Assembly (NCBI GenBank): GCA_001643675.2
Contig: LSRY02000053.1
Coordinates: 411,501-475,500, forward strand
Origin: Monocercomonoides exilis
Lineage: Eukaryota > Preaxostyla > Oxymonadida > Polymastigidae
Reading direction: 5' to 3'
DNA: 64,000 nucleotides
Shown: positions 42,556-54,474 of the stretch, in pieces
Layout of the letters: each line of letters opens with the position of its first letter
Numbering within the stretch: position 1 is the stretch's first letter
Notes under the pieces: model-generated
Told to the model about the DNA's origin: nothing
Database searches by the model: none
The model's input: only the letters and a program-made list of their open reading frames with translations
Translations under genes and position numbers: made by a program

Positions 42556-43291
42556 TATATTTTTTTTTTTTTTTTTGTTTTGTTGTTGTACGATATTCAA
42601 AACGTGACATTTAATAAATTAATTATTCTTGTTTGCTATCATTTCTTTGTTTTATTGTAAATAAAATGATAATCAAAAGTTATCAATACATAATTTATCC
42701 CTCCAGAAATTGACATTTCTTTGGGATTAATAATGTTGAATATATTCGTTCTTTGACATTCCTTCTATGTTAACGCAAACCATTTATTCCAAAAATCATT
42801 TCTATTCCAACTCTTCAAATAATGCTGGTTGAAATTGCTTATTAAGAATGAGACTTTTTATTTCTCATTTGCTTAAAAATGTTTTTTGAAAAAAATCGTA
42901 TTGATAAGTGTGAATATTCATCTGTCCTGAAAAAAAATGATAAAATGCAATTTAAAAAAAAATAATAAAATTGTTAATTGGCAAATTCATTTAATAGTTT
43001 ATCTATCTATCTGTTTATTTTTTTCTCAAGGAATATAAACAAAAAAATAAATAAGTCAACTATTTTGAAAAGCTGTGATTTTATGAAAAAAAAATTTGTT
43101 TTTAATGGAAAAAACGCAAAAATAAATTTCTTGAACTCAAATATCAAACAAACAAAAATAAAATACACTCATTCTAACATTTTTTAAGCAATTAATAAAG
43201 TTGAAATATATACAAATTTTTTAAAAATTAGTTCCTTTTTTATGAAATGCATATCCTTAAAACTTTTCAAGTGAATGCAAAACACACTTGA
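42556..43291. other. AT-rich intergenic region
   Basis: Lies between the palindrome and the 3' end of the minus-strand surface protein gene. Only a low-complexity 69-codon frame is present (42978-43187); no gene is supported. Confidence 0.5.
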
Positions 43292-46200
43292 TCATATTTC
43301 CAAGGATTCATCAACCGGATCAATGAAGTCTTTTGGTATGGAAGGGAAAGGAGGCAATTCTTCTACAAAATCAACAGCAGGCGCACATTTTGAAATCAAT
43401 CCCATGTACCCAAACATCCTTCCTGAACTAATCTCTTTTGGAGGTTGCATTCGAAAGTTCGACTGATTACGTAACTGATCAGAATCGGCTGACTGGAGAG
43501 AAGAATGAGACGATGGCTTTGACGAATTCAGAATCTGGTGGCTGTTTGAAGGGTGAGGTGAATTATTGGAAATAGAAGAAGAAGAATTTGATTGAAATGA
43601 GTTGCTTTCCAGCGAGCGTGAAATACTGTCTGTTGAATGATAATTCATCTTCTGCTCATCCTTAAGCAAAGGTCTATCCAACATTCTCCTTTCCTCTTCT
43701 TTGGCTATTTGCATGAATCCACATTTCCTCATTCCCACACTTGACGCTACAACAGAATTTGGCATTCCACTGCTTGCTGGAAAATCTGAAGAATTTATTC
43801 CTTCGATTATTTCATTTGCGTTCATTGATAGACGCTTTTTCTTTCTTCTCCGCCAAACAAGAATCACAAGCGTAAGCACCACTGCAACAATCGCTAAGCA
43901 CGCAATAGGAATTGAAATTCCAAGCACAACTCCAATTTCAATCCCTTTGCGCTTGTTTGGTTTTTCAGGATCGTCCGCTGGCACAGGCGGAGGCATTTCA
44001 GAAAAATACCTAATAGATGTTGAGAGCTTGCCTGTCTCTTCCACCTCCCCAACAATACCCCAGTATTGTACGCTGCACCCAATCCACTTGTCGTCTTCCA
44101 TCTTTGTCACGTCCCTCACCGAAACCAGTGCTTCAGCCACTTCGCTGCTCCGATGCGAAGTGAAATGCAGACCATGCACCGGTTGAGCCTCCATGCTTTG
44201 CTTGATCCGAATGATCGAGAATGACGTCATACAGTCCATCAGATTCGCCCCGCTAAACACAATCAAGCAGTTTTCGTCGTCTCCCTTGATCCTGCTGATG
44301 TTCACATCGTCAAGCCGGGACTCAAACATCAGCGTCTTTGCTGTCTTTGCCCACTCCCCTTCCACTTTGCAGTTGTCGTTAAGAAAGAACAGCGATCGAT
44401 CTTTCTTGTTGCACCCATCGCCTTTCATCAGAGACTCAATCGATATTTCCCCTTTGTTTTTGCACACAATGTTGTGTCTCGCCTTTTCAAACACCCCGAC
44501 CAACGGATCATTCCCAAAGAACGTTCCATTTGAAATCTTCACTTTCCCTCCAGACTGCGAAAGCCCACCAAAACGAGAGAAGGACAGCTCCACATTATCC
44601 AGCTCAGCAACACATTCAGTTAGAGAAAGCATCGAATGGCTCCAATTGCACAACTCAGAATCATTCTCTTCCGAAAACTCATCTCGGCTTTCAGATTTTG
44701 CTTGTTCGTCTGATTCTTGTCCATTCTTCAATGAATTGCAATCTCTGCCAATGTGATTTGAAGACGACAGGTGTCGGGAAGAAGAATTCTTAAATCGTTC
44801 TTCCGTGATGAGCTTACCGAGATCGATTTCTTTGTCATCTCCTCTTATTGCCAGGTTTTTCAGTGTGGCATTGACATTCTCCAGCTGAATGAAATAACCT
44901 GAAAAATTATCATTAAAGCAATCTTTCATCGTCGAATCCGAAATTTCAAGTTGCGCATATTCTTCTCCATCCTTGTGCTCCGGAGCAGCAAACTGAAGCA
45001 GACATGGCTTGCTGCCTTCCGGCTTTGTTATCTTCTTAAGTATCAGAAAAGATAGCTTCGCCGTGGTAACACTGCTTCCAATATTGAATAGAGGTGAATC
45101 TTCGCAATTTGTGCAAAGGCCGACAAGAGCATTGCTCACTTCGACGCTGCTACATCCTTCAAATGTGAAGGGTGACACAAGTGCCACTGGCTTCTTCAAG
45201 CTCTCCACTTTGTTGAAGACAATCTTTGTTATAAACACATTCTCCAACGTGGCCTTCCCGTTCAGACACACCAAGAATGCCCCATAGCACACCCCTTCCC
45301 CATTCTGCCCCGCTTCAGCATTGCTTAACGGAGCCAGCGATACATTTCTGATTGTCACTTCTGTGCACCTGCTCACAATAAGTGCCGAGTGCGACTCTGT
45401 CTTTGCGCTTTCAATATAAAAACTGATGCGTTCAATTGCAAGTGTGCCGTCTGCTATGATCAGGCCTTCCTGCTTTCCAGATATCGTCTCGTGGATCACC
45501 ACAGGATTCTCCTTCTCTTCCTTCACGCAGATCTTCACCCCGCTCGCATCCAGCTCCCGATCCACATACACCTTCTTCACAACATAAAGCACCGACCTCT
45601 CGCTTGGCAGAAGCGACCCCAGCCCAAACCCAAACGTTTTGCACGGGCTCCGCTCGTTCCCACACCCAGACACGTCCGCCCCGCCCTCCCCCACATACAC
45701 CGTCGTCCGCATCTTTGTGTTCAGATACTTCGTGAACAAGTCCTCAAATCCTTCCTCTTTGACGCTTCTGTCCAGCGAACCTGAGATCGAATACGCACCA
45801 AACACCGATTCAGACGACTCTCTGTCAAAGCGAAAGCGCAAGGGAATTATGTTTGTCTTCAAATCAGGGCAGCAAATATGAATTACGTACTTGAGTGGAT
45901 GTCTGTTTTTGCTGAAAGTTAAGTCACTGAATGAAAAATAATACTGCGTCTGTTCGTTCATCGCTGCTCTGCTTATCACATTTCCCTCATTACTCGGCGA
46001 ATGTGCACACAACAAATAAATGCATTTTCCGATCGATCCACTGTCGAAAATGCAATCAAATTCGCTGTTACTGACGGTGCACAACCCGTCATCCCCAAGC
46101 AACAGCGAAAGAATTTCTCCAGTCTTTGCGTCAGTTGAGAAAAGGTTGAGGAACTTGCACCCAGATATTGCTGTCACATAATTTTCAGGCCAGTTTTGCA

Positions 46201-48544
46201 TCACTTCTTCATCAAAGGAAAGACAACACGGAACTTCATTGTTGAACTGAATTGCGCTGAACGAACAATTCGTCAAGCAGATTGAGCCAACTGCTTCTGA
46301 AAACGTATCACACATCTTTTCAGAGCGGTTCGATAAAAGGCCTGCGGTTGATGATGAATATTGAAACGAATTCGATCCTTGGCTGTTTGTAGTGCTGCTT
46401 GGCTCAATTTTCCTTGTAATGTATATCAGACTGTGTGAGTCGTTGTAACATGTGTGTGCGTTCAGCTTTATGAAATTCACAGAAACCACAGGCGAAATAG
46501 CAAAAACGCCGTTGCTTTTATTCATCCAGGTGCTAACTTCAAAATCGTTGACTTCGAATTTGCCTCCGCAAACACACGCAAAGCACGAAATTCCTTCAGG
46601 ATCCGAAGAGAAAGAAGACGGAGAAGTTGAATCAGCCATCGTTTCTGTTGATTTCACTTCGTTGGTTATGCACGACTTTATCAACGTATACTCTGCAGAA
46701 GCCTCCACAAATAGAATGCATCTCGGCTTTGACAAGCTAATAAACTGGTTCGGAAACGTAATTGACAGCCTTTCAAGATAGACGCTCTTCGTCACTGAGA
46801 GAACCCCTTTGCTCTCTCCGCTGTCAAAAGAGTCTGAAATCACAAATCGATCGTAATCTTCATTCTGAGAACGCTCGCTAAGATGTGCTGATGAAGATGC
46901 GGATTGAGAGAAGGATGACGAAAAAGAAGAGGAAAATGAGGAAGAGGAAGAGGAAGAGTAGGAGGAGGAGGAAGAAGAAGAATCCAACTCTGACGCTGAT
47001 GCTGAATTTGACTGAGAATTTGATGCATTCTTGAAGCCCTTGATGCGAATCGAAGCAACATGCACTGCTTTGGAAATCTTCGACTGTGTGTGAATCACTA
47101 TTGTTGGCACAGCTTCGCCCCCGCTGCTACTCATGCCGAGATGGCTGACACCGTATTCGACGGTGGAGCACTCCACTCCGATCCTCCCGCACCCGTGCCA
47201 GTCGCCTTCGCCGTAACTGTTCACGTGGATTTCGTCCGTCATTATCCCCACAACATCCACCAAGCAGATGCATTGATCCTTTTTGTCATAAGTTGATCCG
47301 CACAAAAAATCCTTTGTGGCCGAAACTGGACCGTCTACTGGATATTCATCAAACACAATTTGGTTTTTGCGCAGAAATGAGAAGTCTTCACAAAAGACAA
47401 AAATCACATCTCCACTGAAAGACCCACAGTCTTTCACAGAAACATCTTTGATCAGAAAGGGCACCACACTCAGTACATCGTTGCAGTACATATACAGCAC
47501 GCTCCCTCCAAGCGTCCATTTCTTGTCCGAGCAGTTTGTAAACTTGCAGCCATCTATTTCAGCTCTGCACTCAACAGCATAAGAATCAGAGCATGCTGAA
47601 CAAAAGGAATGCTCATATGATGTAAAAGAATTGCTTCTTTCCAATCCACCAATGGTTGTCTGAAACACACCTCCTCTTGAGTTTGAAGACACAATATTTG
47701 AAAACGTCGAATTTATCACGAGTAAATTAATCGGAGTGTTCTTGTCAACGTCCAACATAGCTGATGATTCCTTTCCAATAATTGCTAAATCACTGATTTC
47801 TGAAGATGTAATATTGATGTCAGCAAACTTTGGTTAAAAAAAGCACATATGCAATTATCAAATAAAAGATATATTTACAAAATGAAGTGCCACACACTGT
47901 AACACTTTTCACAGCTATAACAGAATGTCCCTCAAATTTATGAAGCCAATTCTCAAAGTCTGACAACGACAGCTTTCCAAACGAAAGGCGGAAAATATTC
48001 ATTTCTTGACTCGGTTGCTTTTCTAACGTGCTCATTCCAATCCTTAATTCCTTCCCAACAAACGAGCTCATGTTGTTTGTCGATTTCCCTTCAACTGCAA
48101 ACCAACAGCTCGGGCCATCGCAGCTGATGCTGTTGATGAACAAATCGTCAACAATAAGCTCTGACAAAACCCTAGTAAAACAGTCCCCCTTTTCCATGTT
48201 TAACGAAAGCTGCGTACAGGTTATTAAACTTCGGATAATAACCGTCTTTCCCTCAATTCTAACATCAGAGATATTCTCTACAGCAGTATCTTTTAAGAAC
48301 TTCAAATGCAATTCTGTGTTTTCTGAATCAACGCTGAGCGCATATGCAATAGATTTGCAAGGCTTATGATTTGAATAACCACATTTTGGATCATCGATCA
48401 CTCCTTCGTCAGAAACACGCCTCTCTCTTGGCTCCTATAAAATTAGTCTAAATTAACGTTAATCACAACAGAAAATGTGCAAACTGAGCGAGCAAAAAAG
48501 AAAAATAGCAAAAATGTGAATAGTCTCGAACATATAATCAACAT
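43292..48544 (-). CDS. Type-I membrane surface protein, beta-helix (pectin-lyase-like) ectodomain
   Basis: Exons 48544-48485 (a 20-codon signal peptide, MLIICSRLFTFLLFFFF), 48434-47898 and 47827-43292 predict about 1,710 residues; phases agree with donors GTTTGC and GTGTGT and acceptors TTTTATAG and CCAAAG. The ectodomain has three modules opening with a CG....PC or similar motif (KCGYSNHKPCKS, a degenerate GCGRIGVECST, GCGNERSPCKT), each followed by beta-strand-rich sequence with many Asn, Ser and Cys, as in bacterial Pmp-like adhesins and Preaxostyla surface proteins. A Ser-rich linker lies near 46920-47020. A single TM helix (GVVLGISIPIACLAIVAVV) near residue 1,500 is followed by RRRKKKR and a cytosolic tail of about 185 residues, Ser/Asn-rich, without the kinase-like domain seen in the 18.6-26.5 kb relative. 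The second donor is chosen by phase, since GTAAAT at 47878 gives the wrong frame. Confidence 0.8.
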
Positions 48545-48986
48545 TTGTAGCTATTTTTTCTCAAGCACAAAATGTATGTGGATAAACAATAATCAATATA
48601 AATTTACAAAAATTTCAATTTTTTAACTCAAAATCAATACAATAAAACTTTGACTAAACCTTAATAAATAATTCACATTGGATAATTACAATTGTTAAAT
48701 TATGTTTTTGCAAAAATAGTTCAAATTTCTAATTTTGTGTTGAAGAGTTTTATTGGAACTGCATTTGTTACATGCTTTTATTGAACAGTTTCTTATGAAT
48801 GATAAAAGAAATTTGACATTAACATAACAATGAACAGAATAATTATGTTGTATATTCTCATAAATACAATTGAAGTGAGAAGTCATCTGGAATTGAAAAG
48901 TAAAATTTGTCTCACGTTGCTTGAAGGTTTGAATCCTCTGTTGAGATTTTTCCACTCTATCATGTTCTTCTGAGAAAAATTTAAAA

Positions 48987-49017
<31 letters not shown>

Positions 49018-49587
49018 TGGAAAAATAACAAAAATATCACTTCTAGACTTTATTTCTTTGTGTATAAAAGTTGTTTAATGAAAAGCATATTTGGTTATCC
49101 TTTTTGAAATCAAACTTTCGTTTGAGTTTCAATTTAAAAAAAAAAATACTCTTCAATGGGAATAAGTGAAAAGGGGAACAAAACACAAGCAAATGCTGAC
49201 AATAAAATATGAGAAAATAGATCAATAATAATAATAATAATAAATTCCCATATGAAAAAAAACAAAATTGATTTAAACTCGTACGAAAGAACGATTTCAA
49301 AAAGGATCAGCCAAATTAATCCATAAAAAATAGAAGAATGAATGAAAACTCTCAAATAGCAATTGAAAATAAAATAAGCGATTGGAATGAGAGAAAGCGA
49401 GCAAGTCATGAAAATTATCAATTGAAAATTAAAGAAACGTCTATTTGAGAATGATTTAATGACTATATAATTCAAATATTAATATGTATCTTTCTTTTTT
49501 TTTCCCTTTCTTTCTTTCTTTCTTTCTTTCTTTTGATGACAGATTAAAAAAAGTCAACGTTTGCTTTTATTCATTTTCTTTTCTTTC
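48545..49587. other. Intergenic region
   Basis: AT-rich, with poly-T at about 48990-49018 and TTTC repeats at 49507-49533. A hydrophobic 113-codon minus-strand frame (49475-49134) lacks an ATG and is probably a by-product of T-rich sequence. No gene is supported. Confidence 0.5.
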
Positions 49588-51987
49588 TTATTTCAATGAG
49601 CATTCAATGAACTCTTCCAAATACCCTTTGCATTCAAACACTTGTAACCAAATGACAAGAATTTCTTCCACGGCTTCTGACACATGATCTGGATTATATT
49701 TTTCATTTAGCTTCAAATTAATTTTTTTTCGTAATTTCGGAATATCTTCCATAGCTTCCATTGCAATAGCAAAACGCGCAATGATCTTGTATTCATCATT
49801 GGGCTGCAATAAATCAGGCAAATCTTGTTCTTTTTGGTACATTTTTGATTCGCTCAAAGACTTTGAAGATTCTGCCATTGCTCGTCTGCTCTCAAATGCA
49901 CTGTGAGTGGAAGGTGTTGCAGATGATGATGGAGTTGTTGAAGAAGAAGCTTCATTGTCAAAATTTGTTTCTTCTGCCTTTTCTCTTTTCACTTCATTGA
50001 TATACTCCTTAGGAATAAACATTTGTGCAAAGCGATACAATTTCACAATTATTTCGGCATATTTCCCCCACATCTTGTCGCATTCTTCGCAAAATTCCAA
50101 GCAATCACTCAACTTTGCTTTCTGTAAACTCCAGTATTCTTTCATAATTTTCAACTTTCCACATATATTCTCCTTCTCGTTTCTTTCTTTCTTCTTTTTG
50201 CGTTTTTCACTATCTATTTCAACATTTCCACTCATTCTGCTAATCAATTCTTCGTAACGCGAAATAACAGTCCTCGTTTTTTCGCTTTTGTCCCTTTCAA
50301 ACTTTTTCATGATGATCCTGTATTCCTTAATTTTCTGAGCATTTGATGGAATATCTCTCATTGGTGCAGATAGCTCTATTATTCCTTTGCACTCACTCGT
50401 CTTATTCGCAAACCTCATCGGCACACCCAATCCTGCTAATGCGTATGCAATATTCCCTATATATCTCCATGTTCTTGGTGCATGAAATGTTCCTTGTATT
50501 ACTCCATCTTTGATGCACAGTTTGTGCTTCTCATCGTTGTATGTGTATTCATTTCCAGGAATAAACTTGGCAGTGGCATTCGGAACATCAATTTGCTGTT
50601 TAATTACAACCGTATTTGACGAGTAGCCTTCATTTTTGAAGAATTCAATAGTGTCGAATCTCACAGGATCATCTCTGTCAAGTTCGCTGATCATCTCTTG
50701 GTATTTGCACATTTCGTCCTCATACACTTGAGCAGCGGCACGGCAACGTTCGATTTCGATCTTTAATGATTCGATAGGCTTATAAGTCATTCCGTCCATC
50801 GCTTCATCAATTTTTTGCACATCTCTGTTAATGCTATTGTATAATTTGCTTGTTTCACTTGCAAGCATCTCACATGTATTTGCAACGTCTTTCAGAAAAT
50901 TTGGAATTCTTCGTCTTCCTCTCATTGCTGATACCAGCCAATAATACTTATTTGCCATTGTCGTGATTGAATCAATAAACGAGTTATAATAGTCCGAGTT
51001 AAATTCAAGATTCACATCGCAAGGATCCCTGTAATTATTCAAATCCTCAATCTTTTCAATAATTCGTTCAATGGAGCAAGCTAATGTTGGATCATAATAA
51101 AGCAGTCTGCCTTCATCAATTGCCTTGTCCCACAGATAGATGATTTGCATTTCTTTCAAGCCAATTCTAACTTCTTCTGCTTCCTTTCCCGTCGCTCCTT
51201 TTTCTTTGCGCAAAAGTGTTTCAATAATTTGTTCAAGTGTCATGCTTGTTGACACCTCAGAAAATCGTTTGACAATTTTTATTATTGTGGCATTTTTGAG
51301 TTTTTCAATATTCTCAATTAACTTACCTTGAGCTTCTTTTATTATTCCTTCTGCATCTGCTCTTCCATCATACGAACCGGATTCCTCTTTCGCTTGCAAA
51401 CGATCTTTCATTTTAATTATCCTTTTTTCTTGGCATTTGTTTGCGAGGAACAAAATTGGTATTTCCTTGTTTCTGCATTTCTTGTTCAGTATTTCCATAT
51501 CAGCATGTGCCTTTGTCAAATTGCTGTAATTTTCAAATTCTGTTATATAAACAATCATCACTTTTTTCGCGTATTTGTGATAGAACTGCAAGATCAACGA
51601 ACTGAGCACATCTTTATCAACATCTAATTCTTCCCCTAAGAATCCACGTGTGTCGAGCAAGGTTATTTCATCATTCAGTTTGTATGCCTCTGGTAAAACA
51701 GTTTCTGATGTTATTCCCTTTCCCATTGCTGCTGTTTTCTCCAAACTTGTTTTAACAACAAGTTTTCCATCATCATCTTCTTCCATTTCCATTCCTCTTA
51801 GCCTGTTTATTAAGGTGCTTTTTCCAACCTGACTTCTTCCAAAGATAAGGACAAGATTTTTGAATTTCTCAGATTTGTTGCATCCCTTGAAAAATTCATT
51901 CAGTATTTGCAACAGTTCCTTTTGCGAAAACAAAACTTTTTCATCTTGCGTTTTATCGTCTTTTGATCGTTCAATGCGAGGAATCAT
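49588..51987 (-). CDS. P-loop GTPase (AIG1/dynamin-like TRAFAC type) with helical C-terminal region
   Basis: Single exon of about 799 residues from ATG at 51987 (a longer frame to 52023 lacks ATG). The GTPase domain is at the N-terminus: G1 FGRSQVGKST at about residues 49-58, a candidate G2 Thr in GKGITSET, G3 LLDTRGF, and a G4-like LANKCQEK instead of NKxD. Charged helices with little similarity to anything I know follow, then a Ser/Thr linker and a final helical segment. There is no TM segment. AIG1/IRG-like and septin-like GTPases share this head. Absence of a strict NKxD makes nucleotide specificity uncertain. It is likely a member of a lineage-expanded GTPase family; the role is unknown. 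Confidence 0.75.
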   Translation of the reverse strand: MIPRIERSKDDKTQDEKVLFSQKELLQILNEFFKGCNKSEKFKNLVLIFGRSQVGKSTLINRLRGMEMEEDDDGKLVVKTSLEKTAAMGKGITSETVLPEAYKLNDEITLLDTRGFLGEELDVDKDVLSSLILQFYHKYAKKVMIVYITEFENYSNLTKAHADMEILNKKCRNKEIPILFLANKCQEKRIIKMKDRLQAKEESGSYDGRADAEGIIKEAQGKLIENIEKLKNATIIKIVKRFSEVSTSMTLEQIIETLLRKEKGATGKEAEEVRIGLKEMQIIYLWDKAIDEGRLLYYDPTLACSIERIIEKIEDLNNYRDPCDVNLEFNSDYYNSFIDSITTMANKYYWLVSAMRGRRRIPNFLKDVANTCEMLASETSKLYNSINRDVQKIDEAMDGMTYKPIESLKIEIERCRAAAQVYEDEMCKYQEMISELDRDDPVRFDTIEFFKNEGYSSNTVVIKQQIDVPNATAKFIPGNEYTYNDEKHKLCIKDGVIQGTFHAPRTWRYIGNIAYALAGLGVPMRFANKTSECKGIIELSAPMRDIPSNAQKIKEYRIIMKKFERDKSEKTRTVISRYEELISRMSGNVEIDSEKRKKKKERNEKENICGKLKIMKEYWSLQKAKLSDCLEFCEECDKMWGKYAEIIVKLYRFAQMFIPKEYINEVKREKAEETNFDNEASSSTTPSSSATPSTHSAFESRRAMAESSKSLSESKMYQKEQDLPDLLQPNDEYKIIARFAIAMEAMEDIPKLRKKINLKLNEKYNPDHVSEAVEEILVIWLQVFECKGYLEEFIECSLK

Positions 51988-52232
51988 TCTTGTTGAAAAA
52001 TTTTTTGGGCACCCATTATACAAATGTTAAGAAATTATTTTTTTTCTCAAGAGGAATTTGAGGTTTCAATGTGCAAAATGCAATTATCGATCTGTCATGC
52101 GCATGATCATTTTCTGAATAAATAAATCAGCATTATTTTCTTAAAATAAAAATGATATTTTTTTCTCTTTTTCTTTTCCATATTTTTTACATAAAAGGCA
52201 AAAATTGAATATGGTTTCTCTTTAGTTGATAT
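51988..52232. other. Upstream region of the GTPase gene
   Basis: Short AT-rich spacer expected to carry the GTPase promoter. No specific element was recognised. Confidence 0.4.
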
Positions 52233-52385
52233 GCTGCCATAAATGAAATGAGAAATGATGCTTTCTTCAATGGAAGCAGTATCACTCAATATCCATTCGA
52301 GAATTGTGGATCAGCAACCCCAACAAAAAGAGTCTGGAGCGTCAGAACATCTGCAAAAGGGATTATCAAACATTGCCCTCTTTCA
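52233..52385 (+). pseudogene. Fragment of a beta-helix surface protein gene
   Basis: About 50 codons read INEMRNDAFFNGSSITQYPF followed by a NCGSATPTKRVW block, closely matching the module junction of the decayed surface gene (24.7-24.9 kb: GNDVLFYGSCITQSPF, then NCGSTTPTKRVW). Similarity stops on both sides without start, signal peptide or continuation, so it is a truncated relic. Confidence 0.7.
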
Positions 52386-54474
52386 TCGCTTTTCCTCTTT
52401 ATTTTCTTCAATAAAATTCCATGTGTAATTTTTCCTATTCCTTTTCTTTCCTTTTCTTCCATTTCTTCTAATTCCTTATGCTTCCGCTCTGCTTCATCGA
52501 ATTCCTCCTTTCATGATGTTTTATTGACATCCTCCACTTCCTTCTCTTGGTTCTCAGAAATCCTATTCATTATTTCTTCCTTCTGCTTTTGTCTGCCACG
52601 TTCCTTCATAATTAACTTCACAACTTCATTTGGTTTCTCTTCATTCTCTCTTTTCTCTTCATCCTCCTCCTTCTTTCTCTTCTTTGTTTGCTTCATCCAA
52701 TTAATGTCTTTCCTGTCATCGACAAAATCTCTTCAATCCTTTCAGACAACGGCATAATTCAAGTGAACTGGTACCAATTGATCTGAGCGATTACGATTTT
52801 TGTTTAAAGGAAAAGAGGAAGGAACATTCAACAGCAGATGCTGCCAGAAGCAATGGCCGACAAGCACGATGAGTGCGAGTGCATTCGCAAGCGACTGAAG
52901 ATTGTTGTGGATGGAATTGATGAGAAGCTGCAAGAAGAAACAGTTTTTGAGTGAAGTTTCATAACAGTTTGAAAACAAATCAAAAAATAGAAAAAGAAGA
53001 GAAAGAAAGCGGAAAAAGAAATAAAAGATGAAAAAAAAAATGCATTTATAAATGAGACAATACCTCTTTTTCAAATAAGCTCATCTTCTCGCCTCTCAAA
53101 TTGAAGTTTCTTGCCTTTGATAATCTCTTCACAGCTGTTTGTTTTTTTTTAAAAAAAGTTAAAAGAATAGCAATGATACACCGAAAGAGAAATAGAAAGA
53201 AAAAACAAAAGCGAAAATATGAAATTATAATTGTCCAAAAAGGATGAGTAATTTTTTATATTTTTTATGATTTCTTTCTTTCTTTCTTTCTTTTTCATTA
53301 ATATTTTTTTTAAAAAAAATCAAATATCAAAATATGACTTTATTTGGATAACACACCTCAATTTGATCAAACACTTCAATTGCAGTCTGTTCTGTCTTGG
53401 CAGATTCATTTTGATATCGTTCGTGTTGCTTCAAGTTTTGCCTCGAACTCCATGCTGATATTGGAGAATCAACAACTGTTAACATAACAACCAAAAATAA
53501 TAATTTTCCAAAAAACGTAACAAGCATCTTCACAGATAAATACGCAACAAGCTGTAACACCATTGAACGATTAATATGTTGAAATGAACTCAAAAATTCA
53601 GTTGCAATTTGATTTCGAGATTGCTATAATCTTCCTTCTCCATCTCGAATTCTTTCATCTTCGCTCAACCTCAAAGCCTTTTGGAATGAAAGCTCTTTCA
53701 TTGCCCGATCAACGATGCAGCCCAATGTTGTCTCGATTCTGCACCTAACGCATTCAGTTATCATGTTTCCGAGCTTCAAAAAAATGTGGATTAACGAAAG
53801 CTTGATTCCCTCAATCAATTTTCCTTCAGCTCGAATTACCAACTCAAGAAACGACTAATAATAAAAGAATCCTAATATCTTATAACTATGCTCAATATAT
53901 TAAAATTGAGATTTTTATGGAAACAAGCAAACATTCTGACATAACAGAAAAAATCATTTCTATCAAGGAGTGCTTCCAGATGACACAAAACGTGAGCGTC
54001 AAAATTGAAATACTAATGCTTGCATTTTAATTTGGAGGTGAATGAAGCACACGCACGATTAATCATCAAACGGTTTCTTTTTTGTTTCCTCTTTGCATAG
54101 TTCTTTTCAAAGTCTTTTCTCTTCTTCTTCATGTTGCTAGGAATGTTGAAATGGAAATTATTTTTAATATTCAACATCGAACATTCGGGAATATTCACAA
54201 TATGTTCATAATATCATTCGTAACCCCATTCTTTTCATAAAATGAATTATTGTTGGTACGATCAAAAAGAAATAAAATTCTTTCATATTTGGCAATATAC
54301 TGCCAATTCAGTTGGCTTCTTTGTGATTTCTTTTTTAACAGAGATTTTTTACCTGAACAAATTAATTGAGTTTGACTTTATCTTTGTTTTGTCAACAATC
54401 ATCAATGTTGTTTTTGTTTTTTGTTTTTCAGTTGAATTTTTGCGGAAATTTGATCTTTGCCAAAAATAGACAGA
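52386..54474. other. Gene-debris region
   Basis: Contains several protein-like pieces without a complete gene: a minus-strand charged helix (about 52760-52400) broken by TGA at 52513-52511; a plus-strand piece ending in KLQEETVFE (about 52830-52953); and a minus-strand frame from an acceptor-like TTATTATTAG near 53858 to 53327, broken by TAG at 53626-53624. None is recognised. They are best read as remnants or isolated exons. TTTC repeats occur at 53272-53292. Confidence 0.45.

Noticed and set aside
49134-49475. Hydrophobic 113-codon minus-strand frame resembling a membrane protein
   Set aside because: No ATG, T-rich homopolymer composition and no neighbouring exon or motif.
53624-53842. Possible stand-alone minus-strand gene
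   Set aside because: Starts without ATG, continues past a TAG in the same frame and matches no family; listed only as debris.
54242-54469. 75-codon plus-strand ATG frame
   Set aside because: Compositionally driven, hydrophobic, unrelated to the adjacent family X gene and without splice or family support.
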